DNA of 64,000 nt from Muricea muricata (taxonomy: Eukaryota; Cnidaria; Anthozoa; Malacalcyonacea; Plexauridae). Positions 22,701-31,574 of this stretch are shown in pieces (positions within the stretch are counted from its first letter, which is position 1; every line of letters begins with the position of its first letter). The translations under genes and the position numbers were made by a program. The notes below the pieces were generated by a model, which made no database searches, had not been told where the DNA came from, and was given only the letters and a program-made list of their open reading frames with translations. The stretch lies in NCBI GenBank assembly GCA_963855995.1, contig OY979723.1, positions 11,546,713 to 11,610,712 on the forward strand. Reading direction: 5' to 3'.

Positions 22701-25700
22701 ATACTAGAAATGCGAGTTCATACCGAGCTCATGCATGTAGAACTAATATAAAGCAGTTCACCATTTTATTTCAAGGTCCCAAATTGTGGAATTCTCTCCC
22801 AGAGTTTGTTAGAGGTGCACAGACGATAAATTGCTTCAGGAATAGAATTTTAAAATATTTGCTAAATCTTTAAATATTTTTTTTTTCTGACCGCTTTTAA
22901 ACTAATTTAACTTTTATGATTCATATTATTTTCCGCTGCTACTGCTAGAAGGAGACATCCTACTTACAAGCCCTATGGTTTCTGGATGCCTCCTTGCCAT
23001 CGATATCTACTTAATGATACGCACATATTTACTATATTTATTATTCAAATTAACAATATTACTATTATATAAACATCTTGTATATAAAATTGATATCTGT
23101 GGCAAAATTAAATTATTATCCTTATCCTTATCCTTATCCTTCTTTTGTTCTTGAATTTACTTGAAACGTTCCTTGAAAGTCCTGGGATTTTATCTTCATT
23201 TGAGAGGATTAACTGACGATTGATTGTTCATTGTAAATTCGTTGCTCTCTGTAGAATATGCAAACGGCGGTGAGTTGCCTTCGGACTCGACCGGCAGAGA
23301 TTACTTTATCGGCCAACATACGAGCGAGGAAAACCGTTCCGAAGACAACTGCACAAGGTATATAACCAATGTATAAAGTGAAATTAGTAAAATGTGTGGT
23401 GTCTTCCAGCTGAGATATTTATAAAAACGTTTGATGGAATCTGATGGAAATCACTGTGTTACTATGAGTTTTTAGTATAAATTTACAGGTGACTATTGAT
23501 TTTCCTGTATTGTGATTGGTAATGATTCGCTTTCTCTGAAGTGATAGTCACTGGTCAGTGACTATAGCTTTTTACTTCTAGCTATTTTTATACAGTAACA
23601 AATTTGAGGCAAATTTTTATAAAGTTGCGTTGATTATTATTCGTAAACAGCTGGAAATTTATACTAAAACAATTAGTCGCCTCAGGCTCGGTGAAGCCTA
23701 TATTCACTTAGCCCAACGCCCGGCTAGCCAGCTGAGTCCAAAGCGTAGGTTCGTTCGCCGCCTAGGTCAGACATGTTTTTCTGCTTTTCTGGCTTAGATA
23801 TCTAAACTCAAAGTAACACAATCAATTTCATCAGATTCCGTCAAATTTTTTTATGAATACTCGAATGAAATCAACGTAACAGCACAGACATTATTTTCGC
23901 CTGAATACACAACAACAAGAAACAATAAAAATCGCGATCTGATGAATTTGTCTGGTTGTTTTATTTCAAAAGTAACGATAGCGTACCAAGAGATCAGAAT
24001 GAATCTCCTGTTCATCACAATGGCTCAACTCCTCTTCCTGTACCAAGTGATAATTCTCGCAAAAACAAAGTAAGTTTCTTGTTTATTGGTATGGAATAAG
24101 TTATGTTATGAAGTTCATTAGACTTCGCTTGTTGGATGGATAACGTTCTTTCATTAACTGTCTTTCAAGTCTTGTTCGAGTTTGGTGTGTCATGGAAACG
24201 TTCGTTTTTCAACTTTACAAAAGGTTTATTCTAGTTTACCAGAGAAACATGAGCTTCTTTTCATGCAAGTTAAGACACTCTGGTATCTATTGAAACTATG
24301 GTACGCAGCCATTGTTAAATACCGTGTACTTTTTGCTTAAAACTTCTTTCTGTCTTCTTCTATCCATGGTTATTCACAGTTTCGTTGCAATTTCGTGCAC
24401 ATTATTTTGTCTTAAAGATCTTTCTAGCTGGTTTTATCTTGATAGGATTTGTGCTACAGTGAATGCTGTTGTTCTTATCCTGTTTTACTTCATCAAAAAC
24501 TATTTAATAGTGTTAAAAATACCTTGTTTGGTACATTACCAATAAAATAAGGAACGATTTAGAAAGGATTGCCTTGATATAGGAGGGATTATAAAATGAT
24601 TTTATCTCATCCGCTCTGTACAATAGGCCGCGCCATAAGAAATGACCCCACGATAGTGTCGAGTGATGCCAATCCTTTAACAATAATGCCATAATTTTTC
24701 TTAAATGTTTAAATAGTCGCATTGTCACAACTCTCTCAGTGCTGGCAGCTGGCAACTCGTGTCTGGACCAGGAAGCATGTCGAGCACAAGTGGAAGTGAT
24801 GGTTTTTATCCAAGTTTAACAAAACGGTGGGAGGAAAGTAGAAATAGCTTGAGCAGGTGAGTAAAGTGTCAAATTATAGCTGTGGGGGAGGGCGAGGGGG
24901 GGGGGCGAAATTAAACTGTTCTGTTTTAAGAGGAGGAGACTCCTCCAAAGACTTTTACGGTTTACCTACGTTTACCAACTATGTAAACATGGGTGCCCAG
25001 GTGAGGGGGGGGGTAGATCTGGGGTAATTTGCTCCAATCAACAGGCTAATGAGAGGGGGCAGATACACAGTGACCACAAGTGACTACAAACCAACGCCAT
25101 ATTTTTGCATAGACCTATATTCCAACAAAAATAATGGTTTAGTTGTGCTTTTTCACTGAGTTTGCCGTGCATTTTATAAATCATTAATAACGTGCCCCCA
25201 TCCTGAGTTGCAGAAAGCGTTGAACCTTCTCCGGGCAAAATTTTCAAAGTTTGCAAACCTTCCTCAAAGTGAAGCTTGAGAGTGAACCACTCTTTTTTTC
25301 AGAAAGAAGGCATGATTTCTGGAAAAGATCAATTTCTGGAATAGTTTAATTTTTTGTTATGTTAGTGTTTAGGTTACATTATGTAGTGTGTTGACATAAA
25401 ACCTTCCTCACTGACTGCTCATTTTGCAAACCTTTCTCACGGGTAATACCCGCATACCCGTGGCTTTTTTGCAACTTTGCCCCTATCGTTTTTGAAACGA
25501 ATCTGTCGTTTGCTCCATTTAGCTGCGAAGAAGCCGTGGAGGATTCTGTTCGGCGAACAAGACTCGAGACAGTACGAGGTCTGTTTTTGAATGTTTATAA
25601 ACGTACTTTGGGCTCAGACAGCGACAATCATTGTGGTAACCCGACGTTGTCAAAATTTTTCAATCAAGTCACCGACAAACTTAAGCCTCCGTGGGGAAAA

Positions 25701-25703
25701 TGA
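13756..25703 (+). CDS. MTMR14: MTMR14 (Jumpy) homologue, phosphoinositide 3-phosphatase
   Basis: Nineteen exons: 13756-13851, 13971-14027, 15080-15186, 15270-15375, 15984-16059, 16175-16217, 16817-16933, 17789-17862, 18177-18247, 18352-18426, 18563-18712, 18872-18948, 19027-19063, 19427-19497, 19626-19711, 23255-23357, 23991-24069, 24717-24856 and 25523-25703. All phases close, giving 581 aa (human about 650). Family blocks include GELCGHYPRR, ARCRSRFVVPVI, CRSATLS, LMLENKKVKYGM, SSEKVDKENRYGDF, and the P-loop HCISGWDRT with Cys304 and Arg310 of the CX5R signature. MTMR14 removes the 3-phosphate from PI3P and PI(3,5)P2 and influences autophagy and calcium handling in muscle. The divergent C-terminal third keeps GSWQLVSGPGS and a helical end. 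One intron contains a LINE, another a 21-bp minisatellite beginning 24 bp after the exon 7 donor. Confidence 0.95.
15440..15955. repeat. Low-complexity CAT/ACC-rich tract
   Basis: Degenerate repeats of ATCATC, ACCCC and CACC over about 500 bp in the MTMR14 intron between exons 4 and 5. No coding potential is conserved. Confidence 0.8.
16481..16776. mobile_element. MITE with TTA target duplication (PIF/Harbinger-like)
   Basis: A 296-bp element with inverted ends of about 50 bp, AGCCCCGCACAGACGAGCAA and TTGCTCGTCTGTACGGGGCT, flanked by TTA on both sides (16478-16480, 16777-16779). A 3-bp TWA duplication suggests PIF/Harbinger by inference. It lies between MTMR14 exons 6 and 7. Confidence 0.75.
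16958..17625 (+). repeat. 21-bp minisatellite, about 32 copies, in an MTMR14 intron
   Basis: Unit ATGACCAGTAACTCAGTTCG plus T, repeated about 32 times with few changes. Because 21 is a multiple of 3, long frames stay open on both strands, encoding MTSNSVR on plus and SYWSYEL on minus; these are artefacts of the array. A variant with CAATTCAT recurs at units 1, 5, 12, 18 and 25, hinting at higher-order duplication. The array starts 24 bp after the exon 7 donor. Confidence 0.97.
19866..23146 (+). mobile_element. LINE (CR1/L2/Jockey-type non-LTR retrotransposon) in an MTMR14 intron
   Basis: The insertion is bounded by an 11-bp direct repeat GTTCTTGAATT at 19855-19865 and 23147-23157, a likely target-site duplication. 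It ends in a short ATCCTT tail, as CR1/L2-like elements often do. ORF1 and a 5' UTR are absent, so it is 5'-truncated or lacks them. It is in the same orientation as the host gene, between exons 15 and 16. Confidence 0.9.
19916..22873 (+). CDS. LINE ORF2: endonuclease plus reverse transcriptase
   Basis: An uninterrupted frame of 985 codons from the first internal ATG; the same frame is open back to 19859 across the element's 5' junction. The N-terminal third is an APE-type endonuclease, with HLNCRSL, GVSETWLND, MGDFNLD and the catalytic SDHLP. The central part is a reverse transcriptase, with GFRTKHSTSHAL, DLSKAFDTLN, GVPQGSILGP and LLFADDTS (the catalytic FADD). The C-terminal region holds the usual conserved Tyr/Cys-containing segment (YPYLSYCNTAW). 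No frameshift or stop is visible, so the copy is young or under recent selection. All domains needed for target-primed reverse transcription are present, but the missing 5' end argues against this copy being autonomous. Confidence 0.92.
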   Translation: MSNVDPDLNVQALLPPTSRYMVENEISDLIDETKDGSDFSLLHLNCRSLIGNFDKFKILTRNLRKSFSIIGVSETWLNDETSDLVNFSGYNFISNHRLNKVGGGVGLYLQSHFQYKLIQDCTISNPEVIESLFLEIANPNGKNIIVGTIYRAPNQNLISFMEELNKILSIISKDNKQCYIMGDFNLDLFHYDQHAFTQEFMDSLFSYMFIPLINRPTRLTSHSATLIDNIFTNYASQNTANGITLNDMSDHLPIFAFFCSESVSYKKEVKSYKRDYSEQNLNKFRTSLSQVDWTSVVMGHDPNKSFDSFSTEYNKHFEDCFPLIISKNTSRKPKMPWITKGLLVSVRKKNKLYKKYMGNPTLQRELHYKRYKNKLNHLIRNAKKTYYDNKFDRAKGDLKETWRLINEVINTKSKQSSLPSSFKSNGIAITDPFEIANGFCRYFTNIGSSLANRILPTNCVFQDFLGPNISETIFLKPTTERELKIISMSFKGGKAPGHDHIPMHLVKNSFDIISKPLMYLINLSLEKGIFPNNLKTAKIIPIFKAGDVDIFTNYRPISILSSFSKIYEKIMYNRLLDFIQRFEILYSLQFGFRTKHSTSHALTHLINKIATDIDESKISIGVFLDLSKAFDTLNRDILFFKLENYGIRGVALNWIKSYFQNRKQYVQYNNVTSSHLITQCGVPQGSILGPLFFIIYINDLPNASRIVEPLLFADDTSICYSHSDPELLAAVLNEALQNIGSWMRANKLSVNIDKTDYVIFHSRHKKSSYDISLLLDNKCITRKSRVKFLGVFLDENLTWKPHISHVCKKISKSIGIIYRARFYLLASTKLSLYYTLIYPYLSYCNTAWSSTYVSNLSRIFLLQKRIVRVLTNSNYRAHTAPLFSKLKILSIYQLNAFHIGKFMFSYHSQLLPPSFRNLFTTNIEIHDYNTRNASSYRAHACRTNIKQFTILFQGPKLWNSLPEFVRGAQTINCFRNRILKYLLNL
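23412..23862. mobile_element. Foldback MITE of about 450 bp in an MTMR14 intron
   Basis: Inverted ends of about 45 bp share TTTGAYGGAATCTGATG and GTGTTACT words. The middle section (about 23553-23640) recurs inverted at 43600-43680. No clean target duplication was found. Confidence 0.65.
25203..25479. mobile_element. hAT-type MITE, family B copy 1
   Basis: A 277-bp element with ends CTGAGTTGCA and TGCAACTTTG, flanked by CCCCCATC (25195-25202) and CCCCTATC (25480-25487), an 8-bp duplication with one mismatch. It is inverted relative to the copies at 28305 and 38899, and lies in the last MTMR14 intron. Confidence 0.8.
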
Positions 25704-25894
25704 ACGATGCATTTTCTGGAATTAGGTAAATTATGTAAATTTTAATTTTTAGCAGTTGTACATATTAAGCAATTAAAATGTTAAATTTTTCGAGAATTTT
25801 AACTACTGTATCCGTTGTGATACTCGACCCCCCTCTATAACTCGAAACGTATTTACGTAAAAAAACCTGGATCTGGAAAGGATCTGGGTATTTT

Positions 25895-26205
25895 CCACTG
25901 ATCTCATGATAGACCTGATTTAGCTTCTGTGGATATCAAAAGTGAAGCCTAATTATACAATACGAAATTCACTTCCGGGGACCACTTGTGATGAAAACTT
26001 GTCACAAACAACTTTATTTACTGCAACAATGTGCTTAAAATATTACAAAATTGTACGTTCTTGCTCTTTTCCCACCAAGTATTCCTTTACAAATTTGTAT
26101 CACACGGGCGCTGTGGTCCCCGGAAGTGAAATTTGCATGTAAATTAATTAAGCTTCACTTTTGATATCCATAGAAGCTATATCCAGTCCACTATGAGATC
26201 AGTGG
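25895..26205. mobile_element. MITE with 6-bp TATTTT target duplication
   Basis: A 311-bp element with inverted ends of about 85 bp (CCACTGATCTCAT and its reverse complement at 26193-26205). Inside are matching blocks GATATCAAAAGTGAAGC and GTGGTCCCCGGAAGTGAA. TATTTT flanks it at 25889-25894 and 26206-26211. Superfamily not assigned. Confidence 0.85.
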
Positions 26206-26290
26206 TATTTTCTCATTTCACTGGTATTTCCGTTGATCTTTATATAATACTGGATGACGCATGTCATATCCATAAAAGCCAACGGAAATG

Positions 26291-26386
26291 TAGCCTGCGA
26301 AAACAGACGCTCTTTCGCTCATTCCCGCGAAAGGGAGATTTTCCTTTCGCTGGAATGAGCGAAAGAGCGTCTGTTTTCTCAGGCTA
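26291..26386. mobile_element. 96-bp perfect-stem foldback with 9-bp target duplication
   Basis: Begins TAGCCTGCGAAAACAGACGC and ends GCGTCTGTTTTCTCAGGCTA, a hairpin with a short loop. ACGGAAATG flanks it at 26282-26290 and 26387-26395. A 9-bp duplication is seen in Mutator-like and Merlin elements. The spurious peptide it encodes (SLRKQTLFRSF) is the kind that recurs in cnidarian gene predictions, from memory. Confidence 0.85.
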
Positions 26387-28304
26387 ACGGAAATGACAAA
26401 TTTAAAGTATGACGGGCCGCAATTAACATCTCCCATACAAAAATAAACTTCCTTATGTGAGTAAAATTTTTGGAAACGCCACTTAAATTTACGAATGTAC
26501 CGTTTTGAAAATTCAATTTTGAATGCGTGGTTCAGTTTTATACAGATCATTGGGTATTTCGCATAAAACCTTGGGCGATGATGTAATTATTTGGTTCCAG
26601 TTTCCTTCCAGTTTTTCGCGCGTAGGTGAGAACCAGTGAATTGTAATACAACTGAAACTCTAACTCAATACAAAAGTTCAGTCAAAGATCGCGCCGTATA
26701 TCAAATCGAAGCTATTAAAAAGTTACATTTAAATAAAAAATTCAAGACTTTAGACAAAAAAGAAATACCCAAAAAATACGAAAACAACTACAATTATCAG
26801 TGAAAATACGACAAATTTCCCTTCAAAGTTAAAGGTGTTTGTTTTTCACCTAATGCCTCAAATTTTTTACACCAAATACAACTTCCTAATAGCTTTCATT
26901 TGATACACGGCCCATTTTGTCACGTTTAGTATTTCAACTCAAAACTCAGAAAAACTCAATCAAATTCGCTTCAATTTTCCCCCTGACTTATCGTTCCAGT
27001 TTACTTATAGTTCAATGGTGAGAACTAAGCTGTTACCGTAATCTCCCCCCCCCCCCCGCACACACGCTAGGGAAATCTATATCCTAACAAGCCACCTGGT
27101 CCGAAGCCAAACACAGCTGTTGATCAATTCTGTAAGGCTTCTGCACGAACGCGTCCTGCATTCACTGCCATAGATAGCAACGACGACCACGCAAAACATA
27201 GAAATGTATTATGTTTCATAAAAAACACACGTGTCTCATTTGTAGCTGATATCGCTAAGAAACATCACTTGACAAAACAAAGAGAATGATTGTAGTCATT
27301 TTGAAACCATAGAGACATGCAGTAATAACGGCCCCCAACTGAATTGATGCTCCACTACACAATATGCTTGCATACCAGTGCTGCCCCCTTTGAAGCCGGC
27401 AAGACTAAGGCCTTTTATACCTAAGATCCTTTTTACTGCAATTTTACGACTTGTTTCATAACGGCAAATTATACACATCCTCAAAGCACGGACAATTAAA
27501 CTAAAAAAAGAGGGCGAAAAACAAAAAGAGTTCTCTATTCGATTTTGAAACGGTTCGATAACTGCACATATTTGGCATTTAAAATCTTTAGAAGAGAAAA
27601 GGTTGGCTTTCTTAAGTTTCATGTTTCTGGGTTTTTCATATTTCTTATGTTTTCGATCCCAGCATCGGCTGGGGTGCCATAATGTAAATGTTAATTATTC
27701 AACATCGACTGTTATTATTCCATATCGACTGTTATTATTCCATATCGAATTATCCAGATCGACTGAAGTGCCATAAATTAAAGGCATAATATGTTACCGT
27801 TAACAATTATGTATTTTTGCCGCGAAAGAGCTTGCTAAAATCCATATAGCATTGTCGTTTTTTATGTCACTAGTATCAAAAGCAAAACTTGAATAAGAGC
27901 ACAAAAATTCGTGAAAACCTTCGCTAATCCTTCTTTATATTGAATATTTGTAAACGGTAAAAGTAGCGGGTCTAAATTTCCAATTATTTACGGTCAATTT
28001 AACCACTTTACTTGCTCATTTGCTTCGCAACAAAATCTCGTGTCGAGAAATCGCCGTAAAAACTGGAGGTATTATGCATACACAAACGACAGAACAAATA
28101 GTAAGAATTAACTTTGATTTGTAAACCAAAAAATAGTAAATGTGTTGTAAGCCAGTAAAATATTTGTGTGTGGAAAATTGATTGTCAGAGTTAGGGTATC
28201 TAGTCAAAGTACAAAACGTACAAAGTTGTCAACCATAATCTTACTGGGTTACAACGTTCGCATAGTCAGTTCTTCTAGAATTCCCTGCGACAATAGGGAC
28301 AATA

Positions 28305-28585
28305 CAGAGTTGCAAAAAAGCCACGAACATGCGGACATTGTCCGTGAGGAAGGTTTGCAAAATGGGCGGTCAGTGAGGAAGGTTTCATCTCAACAGTCAA
28401 CACACTACATAAATGTAGCTAACACTGACATCAAAATATTTAATAGATAATGGTCCATTTGAGAAATCATACCTCCTTTCTGAGGAAATCGGTGATCAAT
28501 CTTCCTATCTTCAATTTAGAAAGCCCAACTTCACAACATTTTGAGGAAGGTTTGCAAATTGAATTGAACACTTTTTGCAACTCTG
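28305..28585. mobile_element. hAT-type MITE, family B copy 2
   Basis: A 281-bp element with ends CAGAGTTGCAAAAA and TTTTTGCAACTCTG, flanked by GGACAATA (28297-28304) and TGACAATA (28586-28593). Confidence 0.8.
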
Positions 28586-29724
28586 TGACAATATAAGGTG
28601 CTATCGTTCGCAGCGACAGGCATTTGCAGCTGTCGTTAAAAAATTCTAGCTCTCATTTCGTTTTCGTGCGAGGACTTTGTCATGCATGCCCAACACTAAA
28701 CAAACATCTGACTGGATAGCATGGAATGTAGATTACCATTGCTGAGCGTTTCATTTAAAAAGCAATTCGCATTTCATGGGTTTTCTTGAAATAAAAGAAA
28801 AACTTGCCCGGCATGTGTTTTATACACGGACAAGTATATTTCAATTTCGGAATAGAAAGGAAACACGTAAAGACAATGGCAGCCATGTTTTTCGCACTTT
28901 CTTTCCTCGACAAAGCATCAATTAGATATTTAAACGTTTTGTCTATACAAAAGTGAGATATCTTTCCAAAAATTGTGTTTCGCTCATGATTTTTTCCTGT
29001 GTTATGTCAGGAGAATAACCAAGATTACAGTTTCGAAGGGGCTTCCGAAGTTAAAGGCTTGTTAGTTGTTAATAACATTAATACGCTATTTGTGAAGTAT
29101 GTCCAGACAGCCGAGTCTAATATAAGACTGATAGTGATAAAAAAGTTAAATACATGCTTTGGAAAACGTCAGAGAAAACTGTAGCTGCGATCTTTAAATT
29201 CTTATTAACGTCTGTGCTCGATTAATATTGCCTTACATTTTCCCTTGTCCACTGTAAAGCAACTGCAGTGTTCGAGCGCAAATATTTTTTCTACAGGAAG
29301 CGAAAGATCAGTAAAATTTCCATATTAAAATAAGGCGTAATTCCTTTGTGTCATTGCATTATCTGTCTAAATATGTATACACACATATGTCAGCATGCAA
29401 TTTCAGACGGACTGCGGTGCCTGATCATGCTACGACATGAGTTCATACTTTAACATTACCCGAAAAGACCAAGAATGATTCAGTGCCATTTAGTTTCCTT
29501 TTCAACCTAAAGTACAGAAAATACCAAACTTAAGTATATTCGCTTCAGCTTGCCATTGTCTGCTACGCCCGAACGAGTTCCTCTATATATTGCTCTAAAA
29601 GACATTATGTACATTGCCATATGTCGCGTAAGCTCACAGACCCATGTTATATATTTCATAAATCACAAATCAGCCGCAAAATGTTCGCTAATAATTAATG
29701 ACATCATTTGTCCGAGGGCAAACT

Positions 29725-30252
29725 TTAAGGTTCCATCCGCTGATATCTTGAGTCGCCGCTCGCGGGTTTGAGGCCATATTTCATTCGTATTTCCTCGTTG
29801 CGTGCCTGCCTTTCGGCTTTGCGGTGGTCTTGGAGTTGTTTCCTCTCGTTTCTATCCTTCTTCAATTTCTTGTCCTCTTTGTCAAACATGCCCTTCTTCT
29901 TCGAACAACACTTGCGACAGCAACAGCAGTAAATACAACATCCGATGATGATGAGCAGGCCACCAGCTACACAAGGAATGATGATGATGAGCAGGTTACT
30001 CGATACGTAGCACTGCTTGTAGTAAAGATCCGAGCCACTGCAGTATTTTTGAGACTTTCCTTCTTTCTTGTCGAATTCACTACACTTCTGATTGTTGCTA
30101 CACCAGTAACAGTTACCCTTGAGCCCTACGCAGTCGCCACAAGACGAGTTACTTTTCTCTTCGCAAACACTACTCTCGACTTGTTGAAAATTGTAGTCAG
30201 CTACGAGGAAAAACATGACCACACAAACTCCCAAAGACTGGTAGACATTCAT
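29725..30252 (-). CDS. PTTG1IP: PTTG1IP-like single-pass membrane protein
   Basis: A single uninterrupted exon, 175 aa. The start at 30252 gives a signal peptide (MNVYQSLGVCVVMFFLVA). It is preferred over the far upstream in-frame ATG at 30426, which would add a non-homologous 58 aa. Next comes a PSI-like Cys-rich ectodomain (CGDCVGLKGNCYWC, CSEFDKK, YCSG, QCY), a transmembrane segment (LLIIIIPCVAGGLLIIIG) running into a Cys cluster (CCIYCCCCRKCC), a highly charged coiled-coil cytoplasmic tail, and RNEEIRMKYGLKP. The last matches the DEIRKKYGL ending of human PTTG1IP. The human protein binds securin (PTTG1) and traffics between membrane and nucleus. An intronless coding frame is unusual among the intron-rich genes here and may indicate a retrocopy or intron loss. 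Confidence 0.9.
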   Translation of the reverse strand: MNVYQSLGVCVVMFFLVADYNFQQVESSVCEEKSNSSCGDCVGLKGNCYWCSNNQKCSEFDKKEGKSQKYCSGSDLYYKQCYVSSNLLIIIIPCVAGGLLIIIGCCIYCCCCRKCCSKKKGMFDKEDKKLKKDRNERKQLQDHRKAERQARNEEIRMKYGLKPASGDSRYQRMEP

Positions 30253-30632
30253 GATGTTCTTCTTTCGGTTCTGTGACGGGTATTTAAAAGCTATAACGAA
30301 TTTACTGGTTCCCAATGAAGGTTGGCCACTTTGAATTAACAGACGTTTTTGACAGAGGAAGAATTCGATCTGAATAACAAACAGCAAGTATTGCCAGCAA
30401 ATTGCTGTTTTCTCGATATTGGCCACAAAAGTAGACTCTAGTTGTTTCTGAGCTTTCTGTTTCCCAAGAACACGCGAAATCTCTTCAATTTCTGTAGCGA
30501 GTCTTTGTCGAAAGGCTTTCGTGTATAAAGGTACTCACAGGAAATACTCAACTTGACCTGCTAACGTAGAAGTTTTCGAAAGAAATAATGATATGGTAAT
30601 CTCGTAACCTGAGCATAGAGCTCGTTTAATTA

Positions 30633-30640
30633 TGACGTCA
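30633..30640. promoter_or_regulatory. Consensus CRE/ATF palindrome TGACGTCA
   Basis: An exact 8-bp CREB/ATF site about 380 bp upstream of the PTTG1IP ATG and about 930 bp upstream of the receptor phosphatase ATG. One exact octamer could occur by chance. Confidence 0.35.
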
Positions 30641-30924
30641 TAATTCACGTTGTTGGTGCAGCGAAATTGGTGTGGGTGGTGAAAAATGGTTTGGTAAAAT
30701 TTAAAAATGTTGGTAGCCTGTGTACAGCAACATTAGCTAAACCCTTGTTTGAAATAAAAGCAAAATACGAAATATTTTCAGTTTAATTTCTATTGGTTAC
30801 CGTTTGAGTTTATCAGCTGGCGATTGGCTGATTTTTACAACTCTTAATAGGCTAGCTAGAAAATGTGATAGTTACAAAAATACGATTAACATTTTTTTAA
30901 TACTGCAAATTTTTCTTGGAAAAA

Positions 30925-31022
30925 TATTTCATAGAAAAACATTTTCATAGAAAAATATTTTCATAGAAAAATATTTTCATAGAAAAATATTTTCATAGAA
31001 AAATATTTTCATGGAAAAATAT
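30925..31022 (+). repeat. 17-bp tandem repeat, about six copies
   Basis: Unit TCATAGAAAAATATTTT repeated with minor changes, upstream of the receptor phosphatase gene. Confidence 0.9.
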
Positions 31023-31574
31023 ATATATTGGAAACTTTTTTGTCCCACTGTCATCCTCAGCGTGTATGAAATATATTCATGTGTTATAAAGGCTTCAAAC
31101 CTTTTAAGTCAAACGTATTGTTGTTTTAAATGGTCTTTGTCCGTTGAGATGGCGGAAATTCGGAACTCCTACTCCTAACTTTGTGTATTAAGACCGCAAA
31201 CTTATATACGAACAAAAGGGTGCAAAGACACCCAGGAGAAATATATAAAGTAGACGTAAAGTAGGGCAAAAAGTGTAAAGTCCCGAGGTGGCATTAGGAC
31301 AAGGAGATTTTGGCAAAGATTACAAACTTAGGACATGCTAACCCCCCTGTTCGAACGTGAACCAATCACAATACAGTATTGTTTTAGAACATAAGGAAGT
31401 TCGGCAATCATAAAACGTACAAGGTCTGTGATGACAATTTTATGTGTGTATAGCTAGAAATTAGCCAAAAAACATCCTTGACTGGAACATCTGCCATGGA
31501 TTTCTTGCCTTTGTTAAACTGCGAGGCTTCGCCAGTGATGATTCAATTGTGATACCTCAAAGAAAGCTTTGAAA

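Larger units (their letters stand above)
25704..29724. other. Intergenic region between convergent MTMR14 and PTTG1IP
   Basis: Four kilobases without a coding exon I can support. It holds MITEs at 25895-26205, 26291-26386 and 28305-28585, a short direct repeat of a 20-bp unit near 27705-27770, and AT-rich unique sequence. Open frames here are short and look like chance. Confidence 0.6.
30253..31574. promoter_or_regulatory. Divergent intergenic region upstream of PTTG1IP and the receptor phosphatase
   Basis: About 1.3 kb between two divergent start codons. It contains a full palindromic TGACGTCA at 30633-30640, a 17-bp tandem repeat at 30925-31022, and otherwise unique AT-rich sequence. No TATA box is convincing for either gene. 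Confidence 0.45.

Noticed and set aside
24740..24856. MTMR14 exon 18 starting at the CTCTCAG acceptor at 24739
   Set aside because: That acceptor breaks the frame. The acceptor at 24716 (AAATAG) joins in phase with exon 17 and keeps GSWQLV.
26193..26550. Frames with SLRKQTLFRSF on both strands
   Set aside because: Encoded by a palindromic MITE, not a gene.
29824..30276. Plus-strand 150-codon frame
   Set aside because: Antisense to PTTG1IP, whose protein is clearly homologous on the minus strand.
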